A stretch of 5,952 nt of DNA from Gemmatimonadales bacterium (GCA_025924275.1 JAICEH010000133.1:1-5952); one strand, 5' to 3'; counted from the stretch's first letter, positions 1-5,952 are shown. The notes: generated by a model from the sequence alone, not told the origin. A program made the numbers and translations.

Positions 1-1
1 C

Positions 2-934
2 ATCACCGGGGCGATCATCGAGGCCTGCTGGCGCCTCGAGCTGCCGGCCCACCGGGTGGCCAAGCTGTCCGGCATCGGCTGCTCCTCCAAGACCCCGACG
101 TACTTCCTCGGGCGGAGCCACGGCTTCAACTCGGTGCACGGGCGGATGCCGTCCCTCACCACCGGCGCGAGCCTGGCCAACCGGGACCTGACCTACATCG
201 GCGTCTCCGGCGACGGGGACACGGCCTCCATCGGCCTGGGCCAGTTCTGCCACGCCGTCCGGCGCAAGCTCAACATGACCTACGTGGTGATGAACAACGG
301 CTGCTACGGCCTCACCAAGGGCCAGTTCTCCGCCACCAACGACAAGGCCAGCCCCTCCAAGAAGGGCGAACCCAACCCGTTCGACGCCATCGACCTCTGC
401 CAGATGGCGATCTCGCTCGGCGCCGGCTTCGTGGCCCGCTCCTTCTCGGGCGACCGGGAGCAGCTGGTGCCGCTCATCATGGCGGCCCTCCGCTACCGGG
501 GCTTCGCCTTCCTCGACGTGATCAGCCCCTGCGTCACCTTCAACAACCACCCCACTTCGACCAAGAGTTTCGACTGGGTCCGGGCGCACAACGCGGCGGT
601 GGACCGGCTCGACTTCGTCGCCGAGCGGGAGGAGATCACGGTCGCGTACGGCGAGGGGACCGCGGTGGACGTCGAGATGCACGACGGCTCGCGGCTCCGG
701 CTCTTCAAGGTGGACGGGAGCCACGACCCGCGGAGCGCCGACGAGGCCCTCGACACCATCCGCCGCAAGGCCTCGGCCGGCGAGGTCGCCACCGGCCTGC
801 TCTACGTGAACGAGGAGCAGCAGGACCTCCACGACGTCCTCAACACCAGCGCCCGCCCGCTCAACGCGATTCCCGCCGCGGAGCTCTGCCCGGGCTCCCG
901 GGCGCTGGCGGCGATCAACGCCGCCCTGCGGTAG
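2..934 (+). CDS. korB: 2-oxoacid:ferredoxin oxidoreductase, beta (TPP-binding) subunit, 5'-truncated by window edge
   Basis: The frame is open from base 2 to a TAG at 932-934 and shows 310 codons; the true start lies left of the window. The product is the thiamine-pyrophosphate subunit of a 2-oxoacid (probably 2-oxoglutarate or pyruvate):ferredoxin oxidoreductase, a cytoplasmic enzyme that makes acyl-CoA, CO2 and reduced ferredoxin together with an alpha/gamma subunit. In the visible residues, GDGD at 70-73 and NN at 98-99 form the TPP/Mg2+ motif. Cys27 in GIGCSSKTP and Cys177 in SPCVTFN match the third and fourth ligands of the family's [4Fe-4S] cluster, about 150 residues apart as in characterised archaeal enzymes. 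The N-terminal CxxC pair should lie in the missing 20-40 residues. A GTG at 56 is open but falls inside the conserved domain, so it is not the start. The alpha subunit is expected upstream. Substrate specificity cannot be read from this part; porB is the alternative name. Confidence 0.92.
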   Translation: MTGAIIEACWRLELPAHRVAKLSGIGCSSKTPTYFLGRSHGFNSVHGRMPSLTTGASLANRDLTYIGVSGDGDTASIGLGQFCHAVRRKLNMTYVVMNNGCYGLTKGQFSATNDKASPSKKGEPNPFDAIDLCQMAISLGAGFVARSFSGDREQLVPLIMAALRYRGFAFLDVISPCVTFNNHPTSTKSFDWVRAHNAAVDRLDFVAEREEITVAYGEGTAVDVEMHDGSRLRLFKVDGSHDPRSADEALDTIRRKASAGEVATGLLYVNEEQQDLHDVLNTSARPLNAIPAAELCPGSRALAAINAALR

Positions 935-955
935 GACGGACGGCGCAGGCACACG

Positions 956-988
956 GCCGCCGGCCCCGAGCAGGAGGGGCGTGGCGGC
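956..988 (+). terminator. Terminator-like hairpin after the oxidoreductase gene
   Basis: An imperfect inverted repeat begins 21 bases after the oxidoreductase stop. The outer stem GCCGCC (956-961) pairs with GGCGGC (983-988). After a small internal loop, GCCCC (963-967) pairs with GGGGC (976-980) around an 8-base loop. No T-run follows, so it would be a GC-only hairpin or an mRNA 3'-end stabiliser rather than a classical intrinsic terminator. In DNA this GC-rich, some such pairing is expected by chance. Confidence 0.42.
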
Positions 989-1096
989 AGCCCTGAACCG
1001 CGACCCTCGCCCTCGAGCCGCCTCCGGGCCGCCGGGGCTCCGATGGTCCCCCCGCGTCGGGCGCCGCGAGAGCAGCTCACCAACGGGATTCCTTCC

Positions 1097-1128
1097 CCGG
1101 GCCCGGTCGAGCAGTCGACCGGGTCCGG
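1097..1128. terminator. Strong hairpin between convergent genes, possible bidirectional terminator
   Basis: Bases 1097-1110 pair with 1115-1128 around the 4-base loop GCAG. The inner 9 pairs (CCCGGTCGA with TCGACCGGG) are perfect, and four more GC pairs extend the stem past a single G-T position at 1101/1124. It lies 23 bases after the kinase stop (minus strand) and 162 bases after the oxidoreductase stop (plus strand), so it is best placed for the kinase gene but could act in both directions. There is no T-run on either side; only TT follows on the plus strand. Confidence 0.58.
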
Positions 1129-1151
1129 TTCGGCGCTGATCCGGCGGTCCC

Positions 1152-3125
1152 TCAGCAGCCCTGTCCCCGCGGCGGGGACGGCGTCACGAGCAGGGCGCGG
1201 AACCGATCGTCATTCCGCAAGCGGTCGAACGGCGGATCGCAGCGCAGGTGGAACTGGAAATGGATGTCGCCCCGGGGCTCGAACCGGCCGAGCCAGGCCA
1301 GGGCGCCGTCGGCATCCCCCACCGCGGCGTGGGCCTGTGCCACGTAGGCGGCGGTATGGGCGTTGGGCATGTAGGAGGCTCCGAGCGAGTCGGCCTCCTG
1401 CAGGAGCGCCCTCGCCTCGCGGAGCCGGCCGGCACGCGCCTCGGCCACTGCGAGGCCCGCCACCGCGTTGGCATGCTCCACCTCGGTGCCGATCCGCCGG
1501 GCGGCGTCGAACGCCGCGAGGGCGCGGCCGAAATCACCGCGCTCCACCGCGACGTTCCCGGCGGCCTGCCGCCCCAGGAGGTAGTTGGGATCCACGGCGA
1601 TGGTGCTGTCCGCCCACGCAGCCGCGCTGTCGTACTGGCGCCCCCAGTAATGGGCCAGCGCGAGAAAGGCCAGGCACTGCGTGTAGGCCGGTCCCCGCCG
1701 CACGCACTCGCGGAAGGCCCCGGTGCCGGCCGCCAGGTCGCCCGCGTCCGTGAGCGCCACCCCGTAGTTCCACCAGGTGAGGACGCTGGAGGAATCGGCT
1801 GCCAGGGCACGGCGGAGCGAGCGGAGCGTCGGCTGGGCGTCGGTGGGATCCACCAGGCGGTTCACGATCGCGCGCGTGAGCCAGACGTCGGCACTCAGCG
1901 AGTCGAGCGCCAGGGCCCGCTCCACCGCCGCGAGCGCCCGCTGGAGCAGGCTGTCCCGGCCCCGCGCCCCGGGCACGAAGGCACGCGCGTAGGCCTGCGC
2001 GTACGCCTTGGCGAGCCCGGTCCACGCCGGGACGAAGGACGAGTCGCGCCGAAGGGCTGCGCTGAACGCCGCCACCGCCTCGGCGTTTCCGCCCGGCGTC
2101 CGGCGATCGTACCCCCGCACCCCGCGTTGGTAGAGTACGGTCACCTCGGGGTCGGTGGCGGGTGCACGGGCGCCACCGGCGCGGGAGGTGAGCACCCATC
2201 CCGCCCCGGCGACGAGGATCAGCGCCAGCGCGACCGGCCAGCCGCGGAGCGCCTTCGACCGCAAGTACCCGCCGGAGGGGACTGGGGCCGCCGAACCACG
2301 GAGGGCGTCGAGGAACGTCGGTACGTCGGGGAAGCGATCCGCGGGCGCCCGCTCCAGGGCCCGGAGCACGGCGCGCTCCACGTGATCCGGCACCGTGGAC
2401 CGCACCGGACGGATGGCCCGCGCCGCCTCAGCGAACCGCCGGGCGATGATCGCCTGGGCGGTCGGCCCGCTGAAGGGCGGTTCCCCGGCCAGCATCTCGT
2501 AGAGGATGGCCGCCAGGCTGTACTGGTCGCTTCGGGCGTCCACCCGGTCGGCCATGGACTGCTCCGGGCTCATGTACGCCGGCGTGCCGATGGCGAGCCC
2601 GGTGCTCGTGAGCCGCACGACCTCGGTGTCGGCCAGGGCCTTGGCGATCCCGAAATCCACGACGTACACCTGGGCACCGGTAAGGATGACGTTGTCCGGC
2701 TTGATATCCCGGTGGACGATGCCGAGGGCGTGTGCGGCAGTGAGGGCCGCACCCACCGCCTCGGCGATCCGCAGGGCCTCGTCGATCGGCAGTTGGCGCT
2801 CCCGGGCGAGACGCGCGCGCAGGGACTCGCCCGCGAGGTACGGCATCGCGTACCAGGGCAGCGGCTGCCCATCGGCGGTGGCGATGGACCCGGAGTCGAG
2901 GAGCGGGATGATATTGGGGTGCTGGAGTTGCCCGGTCAGGCGGACCTCGCGAACGAACCGATCCACGCCGATCGCCCCGGCCAGCTCGGGATGGAGGATC
3001 TTGAGGGCCACCGGCCGGTCGTGATCCTCGTCATGCGCCAGCCAGACCGTGCCCATCCCCCCGCGCCCGAGTTCCCGATCCAGGCGGTAGCGGTTGCCGA
3101 CGACCCTGCCGGTGAGTTCGGGCAT
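1152..3125 (-). CDS. Membrane-anchored serine/threonine protein kinase with C-terminal TPR domain
   Basis: This is a 657-residue Hanks-type (PknB-like) kinase. The kinase domain covers about residues 13-275: glycine loop GRGGMG at 20-25, ATP lysine K42, alpha-C glutamate E60, catalytic HRDIKPDN from 138 with D140, DFG at 157-159, and the P+1/APE region GTPAYMSPE at 180-188. T173, S174, T175 and T181 in the activation loop are candidate autophosphorylation sites. All key catalytic residues are present, so it should be active. A single hydrophobic helix at about 296-313 follows; with no signal peptide, this predicts a cytoplasmic kinase and an extracytoplasmic C-terminus. Residues about 326-625 are Ala/Leu-rich TPR-like helical repeats, ending in HLRCDPPFDRLRNDDRFRALL-like residues 626-646, a motif common after TPRs in such proteins. 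The ATG start is supported by GAGG (3132-3135) six bases upstream. The gene is divergent from the symporter and convergent with the oxidoreductase. Its substrate and signal are unknown. Confidence 0.95.
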   Translation of the reverse strand: MPELTGRVVGNRYRLDRELGRGGMGTVWLAHDEDHDRPVALKILHPELAGAIGVDRFVREVRLTGQLQHPNIIPLLDSGSIATADGQPLPWYAMPYLAGESLRARLARERQLPIDEALRIAEAVGAALTAAHALGIVHRDIKPDNVILTGAQVYVVDFGIAKALADTEVVRLTSTGLAIGTPAYMSPEQSMADRVDARSDQYSLAAILYEMLAGEPPFSGPTAQAIIARRFAEAARAIRPVRSTVPDHVERAVLRALERAPADRFPDVPTFLDALRGSAAPVPSGGYLRSKALRGWPVALALILVAGAGWVLTSRAGGARAPATDPEVTVLYQRGVRGYDRRTPGGNAEAVAAFSAALRRDSSFVPAWTGLAKAYAQAYARAFVPGARGRDSLLQRALAAVERALALDSLSADVWLTRAIVNRLVDPTDAQPTLRSLRRALAADSSSVLTWWNYGVALTDAGDLAAGTGAFRECVRRGPAYTQCLAFLALAHYWGRQYDSAAAWADSTIAVDPNYLLGRQAAGNVAVERGDFGRALAAFDAARRIGTEVEHANAVAGLAVAEARAGRLREARALLQEADSLGASYMPNAHTAAYVAQAHAAVGDADGALAWLGRFEPRGDIHFQFHLRCDPPFDRLRNDDRFRALLVTPSPPRGQGC

Positions 3126-3131
3126 CGCGAT

Positions 3132-3135
3132 CCTC
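3132..3135 (-). promoter_or_regulatory. Ribosome-binding site of the kinase gene
   Basis: On the minus strand GAGG lies six bases before the ATG at 3125-3123. This spacing is normal and supports that ATG as the start, giving a kinase domain only about 12 residues from the N-terminus, as is usual for the family. Confidence 0.6.
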
Positions 3136-3181
3136 GGGCTCCAAGATGCCGGGCCGGCGGCGCACCGTCCAGCAGGCGCGC

Positions 3182-3210
3182 TTGCGGTCCGGCTGGCCGG
3201 CCTCTACGTT
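3182..3210 (+). promoter_or_regulatory. Possible weak sigma70-like promoter for the symporter gene
   Basis: TTGCGG (3182-3187) and TACGTT (3205-3210) are separated by 17 bases in the 153-base divergent gap, about 70 bases before the symporter start. Each hexamer matches only part of the consensus (TTG of the -35 box; T, A and the final T of the -10 box), so this is a weak candidate. No comparable site was seen for the kinase on the other strand. Confidence 0.2.
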
Positions 3211-3270
3211 GGCCGCCCAACCGCCGGCCCTCCTCGGCGCCAGCCTGACCCCCCCGGCCTCACCGGACCC

Positions 3271-3274
3271 GGAG
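3271..3274 (+). promoter_or_regulatory. Ribosome-binding site of the symporter gene
   Basis: GGAG lies four bases before the GTG at 3279. The spacing is a little short but workable. It supports the GTG start, which places the first membrane helix at the very N-terminus, as expected for this family. Confidence 0.5.
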
Positions 3275-3278
3275 CCCC

Positions 3279-4658
3279 GTGAACTGGACCCTGGCGGCCC
3301 TCCTCGGCTACCTCGTGGCGCAGCTCGCCATCGGCGCGTGGCTGGCCCCCCGGATCCACACGGAAGACGACTACCTCATCGGTGGGCGCCGCCTCGGCTA
3401 CCCGCTCACCGTCTTCTCGATCTTCGCCACCTGGTTCGGCGCCGAGTCGTGCATTGCCTCGGCGGGCCGGGCCTACCGCGAGGGGTTCTCGCTGACCACG
3501 GCGGAACCGTTCGCCTACGGCGGCACCCTGCTCGCCATGGGGCTCATCTTCGCGGTCCCGCTCTGGCGCCGGAAGCTCACCACGATGGCCGACCTCTTCC
3601 GCCAGCGCTACGGGACCGGCGTGGAGCGGCTCGCGGCGGTCATTCTCGTGCCCAGCGGGATTCTGTGGGCCGCCGCACAGCTCCGGGGGTTCGGCCACGT
3701 CCTCACCACGGTGACCGATCTCGACATCCGCCTCGCGACCGCCGCCGCCGCGGGGTTCTGCGTGCTCTACACCATGCTGGGCGGGCTCCTGGCCGACGCG
3801 ATCACCGACCTGATCCAGGGGGCGATGATCGTGGTCGGCCTGGTGCTGCTGGTGATCGTGGTGGTGGCGGACCTGGGCGGCGCGGGGGCGGCCCTTGCCG
3901 CGGTGGACCCGGCACGCCTCCGGGTGGTGGGGGCCGACGTGGCGCCGACGCCACTGGCGCTGCTCGAGGAGTGGGCGATCCCGATCGCCGGGTCGGTGGT
4001 GGCGGTGGAGCTGGTGTCGCGGGTGATCGCGGCGCGGAGCGCCGAAGTGGCGCGGAACGGTGCGCTGCTGGCGGGCGGACTCTACATCGCGGTGGGGATC
4101 CTGCCGGTCTTCCTGGGCCTCGCGGCCGGTGCGCTGGTGCCGGCGCCGGCCGACGCGGAGCAGTTCCTCCCCGCCCTGGCGCTCGAGGTGCTTCCCACCG
4201 CGGGGTACGTCCTGTTCACCGGGGCGCTCCTCTCGGCGATCCTCTCCACCGTGGACACGATCCTGCTCGTGGCCTCCGGGCTCCTCACGCACAACGTCAT
4301 CGCGCCCGCGCTCCGCATTTCGAGCGACCGGACCCGCCTCGCGCTGGCGCGCGGCGGCGTGGTGGTCCTCGGGGGCCTGTCCCTGGCGCTCGCCCTGGGA
4401 GCCCGCGGGGTGGCGGACCTGGTCGAGGAGGCGTCGAGCTTCGGGAGTGCGGGCGTCCTGGTGGTGGTGTCGTTCGCGCTCTTCTCCAGCTTCGGGGGCG
4501 CGCTCGCGGCCGCGTCGTCGCTCGTGGGCGGGCTCGGTGGCTACGTCGCCCTGGCCGCGCGGGGATGGGACTACCCATTCCTCGGCTCGATCGCGGTGGC
4601 GTTGGCGTGCTACCTCGCCGGGAGCGGGATCGAGCGCCGGCTGAGCCGGACGGGCTGA
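3279..4658 (+). CDS. Sodium:solute symporter (SSS family), substrate unknown
   Basis: This 459-residue, very hydrophobic protein belongs to the solute:sodium symporter family (LeuT fold, TC 2.A.21), which uses the Na+ gradient to import sugars, amino acids, organic acids or vitamins across the inner membrane. About 13 membrane helices can be counted, at roughly 3-22, 44-62, 72-95, 112-135, 144-165, 172-193, 228-250, 262-286, 306-335, 352-371, 382-403, 407-428 and 432-451; this matches the usual 13-helix form. Family-type sequences are GGRRLGY at 35-41 and FATWFGAES at 49-57. In the ninth helix, S323-T324 in AILSTVD matches the Ser-Thr pair of the Na2 sodium site known from PutP (S340/T341). 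The GTG start has GGAG upstream. It is divergent from the kinase and convergent with the B12 regulator, with only 6 bases between stop codons. The substrate cannot be read from the sequence. Confidence 0.92.
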   Translation: MNWTLAALLGYLVAQLAIGAWLAPRIHTEDDYLIGGRRLGYPLTVFSIFATWFGAESCIASAGRAYREGFSLTTAEPFAYGGTLLAMGLIFAVPLWRRKLTTMADLFRQRYGTGVERLAAVILVPSGILWAAAQLRGFGHVLTTVTDLDIRLATAAAAGFCVLYTMLGGLLADAITDLIQGAMIVVGLVLLVIVVVADLGGAGAALAAVDPARLRVVGADVAPTPLALLEEWAIPIAGSVVAVELVSRVIAARSAEVARNGALLAGGLYIAVGILPVFLGLAAGALVPAPADAEQFLPALALEVLPTAGYVLFTGALLSAILSTVDTILLVASGLLTHNVIAPALRISSDRTRLALARGGVVVLGGLSLALALGARGVADLVEEASSFGSAGVLVVVSFALFSSFGGALAAASSLVGGLGGYVALAARGWDYPFLGSIAVALACYLAGSGIERRLSRTG

Positions 4659-4668
4659 CGCGGCTCAG
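4641..4668. terminator. Inverted repeat covering both stop codons of two convergent genes
   Basis: CTGAGCCG (4641-4648) is perfectly inverted as CGGCTCAG (4661-4668) around a 12-base spacer. The hairpin contains the symporter stop codon (4656-4658) in its loop and the regulator stop codon (minus strand, 4665-4667) in its right arm. It is the only visible structure in the 6-base gap and could serve as a shared, bidirectional 3' end. There is no T-run on either side, and the 12-base loop is long for an intrinsic terminator. Confidence 0.42.
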
Positions 4669-5615
4669 GCAGCGGGACGAGTCCGGAGCCACCGCTCGAG
4701 CGCCGCGAGGTCCGGGAAGATCTCGACGCCCTCCTGGCGCAAGGAGGCAGGCGCGCCCGTGCCGCCGACGAGAAGGGGCAACCCGCGGGGGAGCCGCCCC
4801 CGGAGTGCGCGGAGCGCTTCCGCGGGACTCCGCCGTGCCTGGGCCGCACAGCTCACGGCCACCGCCGCGATCGGGGCCTCACGCGCCAGCGCCACGATCT
4901 GATCCCCTGGCGTGTCGACGCCGAGGATCAGGACGCGCCAGCCCGCGAGCGCGAACACCAGAGCCGACATCTGCAGCCCCAGCCCGTGCAGCTCGCCGGG
5001 AAGGGTCGCGAGCGCAACGATCGGCCCGTCGGCGCGATCGTCCAGCGGCATCCGGACGACACGGAGGAAGTCGCCGAGGCACGCCGAGGCGAAGTGCTCG
5101 TGGCGCACCTCGAGCGCGCCGGCGGCCCAGGCCTCGCCGATCGCCGTGAGGAACGGGGCCGCCCTCTGCTCCAGGAACTCGATCGGGCCCAGTCGGGCCC
5201 AGTCGGCCTGGAAGAACCGGTTGAGCCGATCGCGGTCGAATCCGCGTGCCGCCTCGAGCAGGTCGGCCGGATCCGCGGGCGGGACGAGGGACGTCGCGTG
5301 CCGGGCGGGGGTCCGGGCGCGGCCGGCGCGCGGCAGGGCGGCGAGCAGCCCCTCGAGGGTGCCCTCGGACGCGGGAACGACCTCCGCGGCCCGGTGCCCC
5401 TGCTCGAGCGCCTTGGCGATGAGGCGGAGGCGGGTGATCGTGGCGAGGGGGTACACCCGATGGCCGGAGGGCTTCCGTTCGGCCACGGGAAAACCGTAGC
5501 GGCGCTCCCAGGTCCGGATCGTCTCCACGGGGATGCCGGTGGCGGCAGACAGCGCGCCGATCGCGAGCAGGCCGTCGGGGGCCGGCCGGGTCCCTGCCGG
5601 GGTCTGGGGGGGCAT
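4665..5615 (-). CDS. MerR-family transcriptional regulator with cobalamin-binding domain (CarH/LitR-like)
   Basis: This 316-residue protein is predicted to be a DNA-binding repressor sensing adenosylcobalamin, and possibly light, through it. Residues about 16-83 are a MerR winged helix (IGALSAATGIPVETIRTWERRYGFP, then SGHRVY at 50-55). Residues about 115-188 are the helical B12-cap domain with W163-x9-E173-H174, the Wx9EH motif of CarH that packs on the adenosyl group. Residues about 198-312 are the Rossmann B12-binding domain: E208-L-H210-G-L-G213 (ExHxxG, with His210 the likely lower axial cobalt ligand), S217-A-L219 and G284-G285. The residue after the Trp is Ala164, where Thermus CarH has the His that ligates cobalt after illumination. 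The ATG at 5615 was chosen because GGAGG sits seven bases upstream; a GTG at 5699 would add 28 residues but lacks such a site. Known relatives control carotenoid genes in the dark; none is seen here. Other MerR-B12 regulators not sensing light are the alternative. Confidence 0.9.
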   Translation of the reverse strand: MPPQTPAGTRPAPDGLLAIGALSAATGIPVETIRTWERRYGFPVAERKPSGHRVYPLATITRLRLIAKALEQGHRAAEVVPASEGTLEGLLAALPRAGRARTPARHATSLVPPADPADLLEAARGFDRDRLNRFFQADWARLGPIEFLEQRAAPFLTAIGEAWAAGALEVRHEHFASACLGDFLRVVRMPLDDRADGPIVALATLPGELHGLGLQMSALVFALAGWRVLILGVDTPGDQIVALAREAPIAAVAVSCAAQARRSPAEALRALRGRLPRGLPLLVGGTGAPASLRQEGVEIFPDLAALERWLRTRPAA

Positions 5616-5622
5616 CCTGAAG

Positions 5623-5627
5623 CCTCC
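5623..5627 (-). promoter_or_regulatory. Strong ribosome-binding site that decides the regulator start
   Basis: On the minus strand GGAGG lies seven bases before the ATG at 5615-5613, a near-ideal Shine-Dalgarno sequence. The longer frame starting with GTG at 5699 has no comparable site, and its 28 extra residues would precede a non-conserved leader, so the shorter start is preferred. Confidence 0.75.
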
Positions 5628-5643
5628 GATCCGGGTCCGATCC

Positions 5644-5664
5644 TGGACAGGTCTTGACTCCACA
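5644..5664 (+). promoter_or_regulatory. Possible CarH-type operator upstream of the B12 regulator
   Basis: Between the regulator start and the upstream hairpin, the plus strand carries TGGACA (5644-5649), TTGACT (5654-5659) and TCCACA (5659-5664). All fit or nearly fit the TnnACA core of the direct repeats bound by CarH proteins. A short inverted repeat, CTTG (5653-5656) and CAAG (5663-5666), overlaps them. The copy spacing (10, 5 and 15 bases) does not match the regular 11-base spacing known for CarH operators, so this is only a suggestion of autoregulation. Confidence 0.2.
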
Positions 5665-5713
5665 AGTGTAGCGGCGGGACCGGCGAGGCGCTTCGACACG
5701 AGGAAGGCCTGGC

Positions 5714-5750
5714 GAGCCGGGCCCCGGGATCCTGCACCCGGGACCGGCTC
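5714..5750 (-). terminator. Terminator-like hairpin after the DUF378 gene
   Basis: GAGCCGG (5714-5720) pairs with CCGGCTC (5744-5750). After a small internal loop, CCCGGG (5723-5728) pairs with CCCGGG (5737-5742) around an 8-base loop. It starts 11 bases after the DUF378 stop on the minus strand and is followed in that direction by a modestly pyrimidine-rich stretch with TTCCTC. It probably separates DUF378 transcription from the regulator gene further along the same strand. Confidence 0.55.
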
Positions 5751-5761
5751 ACACCCGCGGA

Positions 5762-5952
5762 CTACGCGGCCCCGCCCCAGCGGCGCTGGATGCCCCTCCA
5801 GGTCAGCGCCTGGTACGCGGCCGCAACGCCCACCAGGCCGTAGATGATCATGCCGAGGGCATTCTTGTTGCCGAAGCCGCCGGCGCCGGTGATGGCGGCA
5901 ACCAGGTCGAAGTTGGCGACGGCCACGAGGCCCCAGTTGAGCCCGCCGACGA
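5762..5952 (-). CDS. DUF378 family small membrane protein, N-terminus beyond window edge
   Basis: An open minus-strand frame runs from the right edge to a TAG at 5764-5762 and shows 62 complete codons with no start inside the window. The visible protein begins VGGLNWGLVAVANFDLVAAI, matching the IGGLNWGLVG-FNFDLVA core of DUF378 (YuzA-like) proteins, and continues with a second hydrophobic helix (about visible residues 32-50, IIYGLVGVAAAYQAL) before a basic C-terminal tail (WRGIQRRWGG). Family members are about 70-90 residues with two membrane helices, so only 10-20 residues are probably missing. The biochemical function of the family is unknown. Between the helices is a Gly/Ala-rich loop (TGAGGFGNKNALG). 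It is on the same strand as the B12 regulator but separated from it by a hairpin. Confidence 0.85.
   Translation of the reverse strand, partial: VGGLNWGLVAVANFDLVAAITGAGGFGNKNALGMIIYGLVGVAAAYQALTWRGIQRRWGGAA

Noticed and set aside
1015..1040. GAGCC and GGCTC inverted pair in the convergent gap
   Set aside because: Only five pairs close a 16-base loop with poor internal pairing; the neighbouring hairpins are much stronger.
802..1083. 93-codon minus-strand frame covering the oxidoreductase end and the gap
   Set aside because: It overlaps conserved oxidoreductase coding sequence, its product has no domain, and it starts without a clear ribosome-binding site.
1043..1753. 236-codon plus-strand frame starting in the convergent gap
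   Set aside because: It is extremely Arg/Pro-rich, lies mostly opposite the kinase TPR region and has no convincing ribosome-binding site.
3208..3221. Small hairpin GTTGG-CCGC-CCAAC in the divergent gap
   Set aside because: A 5-base stem is too short to separate from chance in GC-rich DNA, and it has no downstream feature suggesting termination or an operator.
1248..3248. 666-codon open frame on the plus strand, antisense to the kinase
   Set aside because: It lies opposite a kinase with every catalytic motif intact, its product is low-complexity Gly/Arg/Pro/Glu-rich with no recognisable domain, and long antisense frames are expected in DNA this GC-rich.
3204..4292. 362-codon minus-strand frame opposite the symporter
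   Set aside because: It is charged and low in complexity, with no family resemblance, and is the antisense image of membrane-helix codons.
3146..5149. 667-codon plus-strand frame across the symporter and regulator
   Set aside because: The product is Arg/Gly/Pro-rich without domains and overlaps two clear genes in another frame and on the other strand; it is a composition artefact.
5183..5202. Two tandem copies of the 10-base unit TCGGGCCCAG inside the regulator gene
   Set aside because: A 10-base duplication would shift the frame, but the protein stays in frame and matches the family here (WARLGPIEFLEQ), so the repeat is probably coincidental codon use.

Overview
The window is very GC-rich, with long open frames on both strands, and looks like ordinary chromosomal DNA from a Gemmatimonadota-like bacterium. 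This guess rests on the serine/threonine kinase, whose N-terminal kinase, single membrane helix and C-terminal TPR layout, together with its closing DPPFDRLRNDDRF-type motif, is common in Gemmatimonadota and also occurs in Acidobacteriota. No rRNA or other phylogenetic marker is present, so the phylum is an inference.

Layout from left to right: (1) the 3' part of a 2-oxoacid:ferredoxin oxidoreductase beta subunit (+, 2-934), running in from the left edge; (2) a 217-base convergent gap with two terminator-like hairpins; (3) a 657-residue membrane-anchored kinase with TPRs (-, 3125-1152); (4) a 153-base divergent gap with ribosome-binding sites for both flanking genes; (5) a 459-residue sodium:solute symporter (+, 3279-4658); (6) a MerR-type regulator with a cobalamin-binding sensor domain, like the CarH/LitR B12 photoreceptors (-, 5615-4665), convergent with the symporter and only 6 bases from it; (7) a gap with a possible operator and a strong terminator-like hairpin; (8) the C-terminal part of a small DUF378 membrane protein (-, 5952-5762), running in from the right edge and visible only as an open frame without a start.

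The genes do not form an operon: every adjacent pair except DUF378/regulator is divergent or convergent, and that pair is separated by a hairpin. They therefore appear to be separately transcribed units: central carbon metabolism (oxidoreductase), membrane signalling (kinase), uptake (symporter) and B12-dependent, possibly light-dependent, regulation. The regulator is the most interesting gene. It keeps the Wx9EH and ExHxxG motifs of CarH but seems to have Ala where CarH has the second heme-like axial His next to the Trp, and no carotenoid gene is visible near it. I found no mobile element, CRISPR array, tRNA or clear novel multi-gene system.
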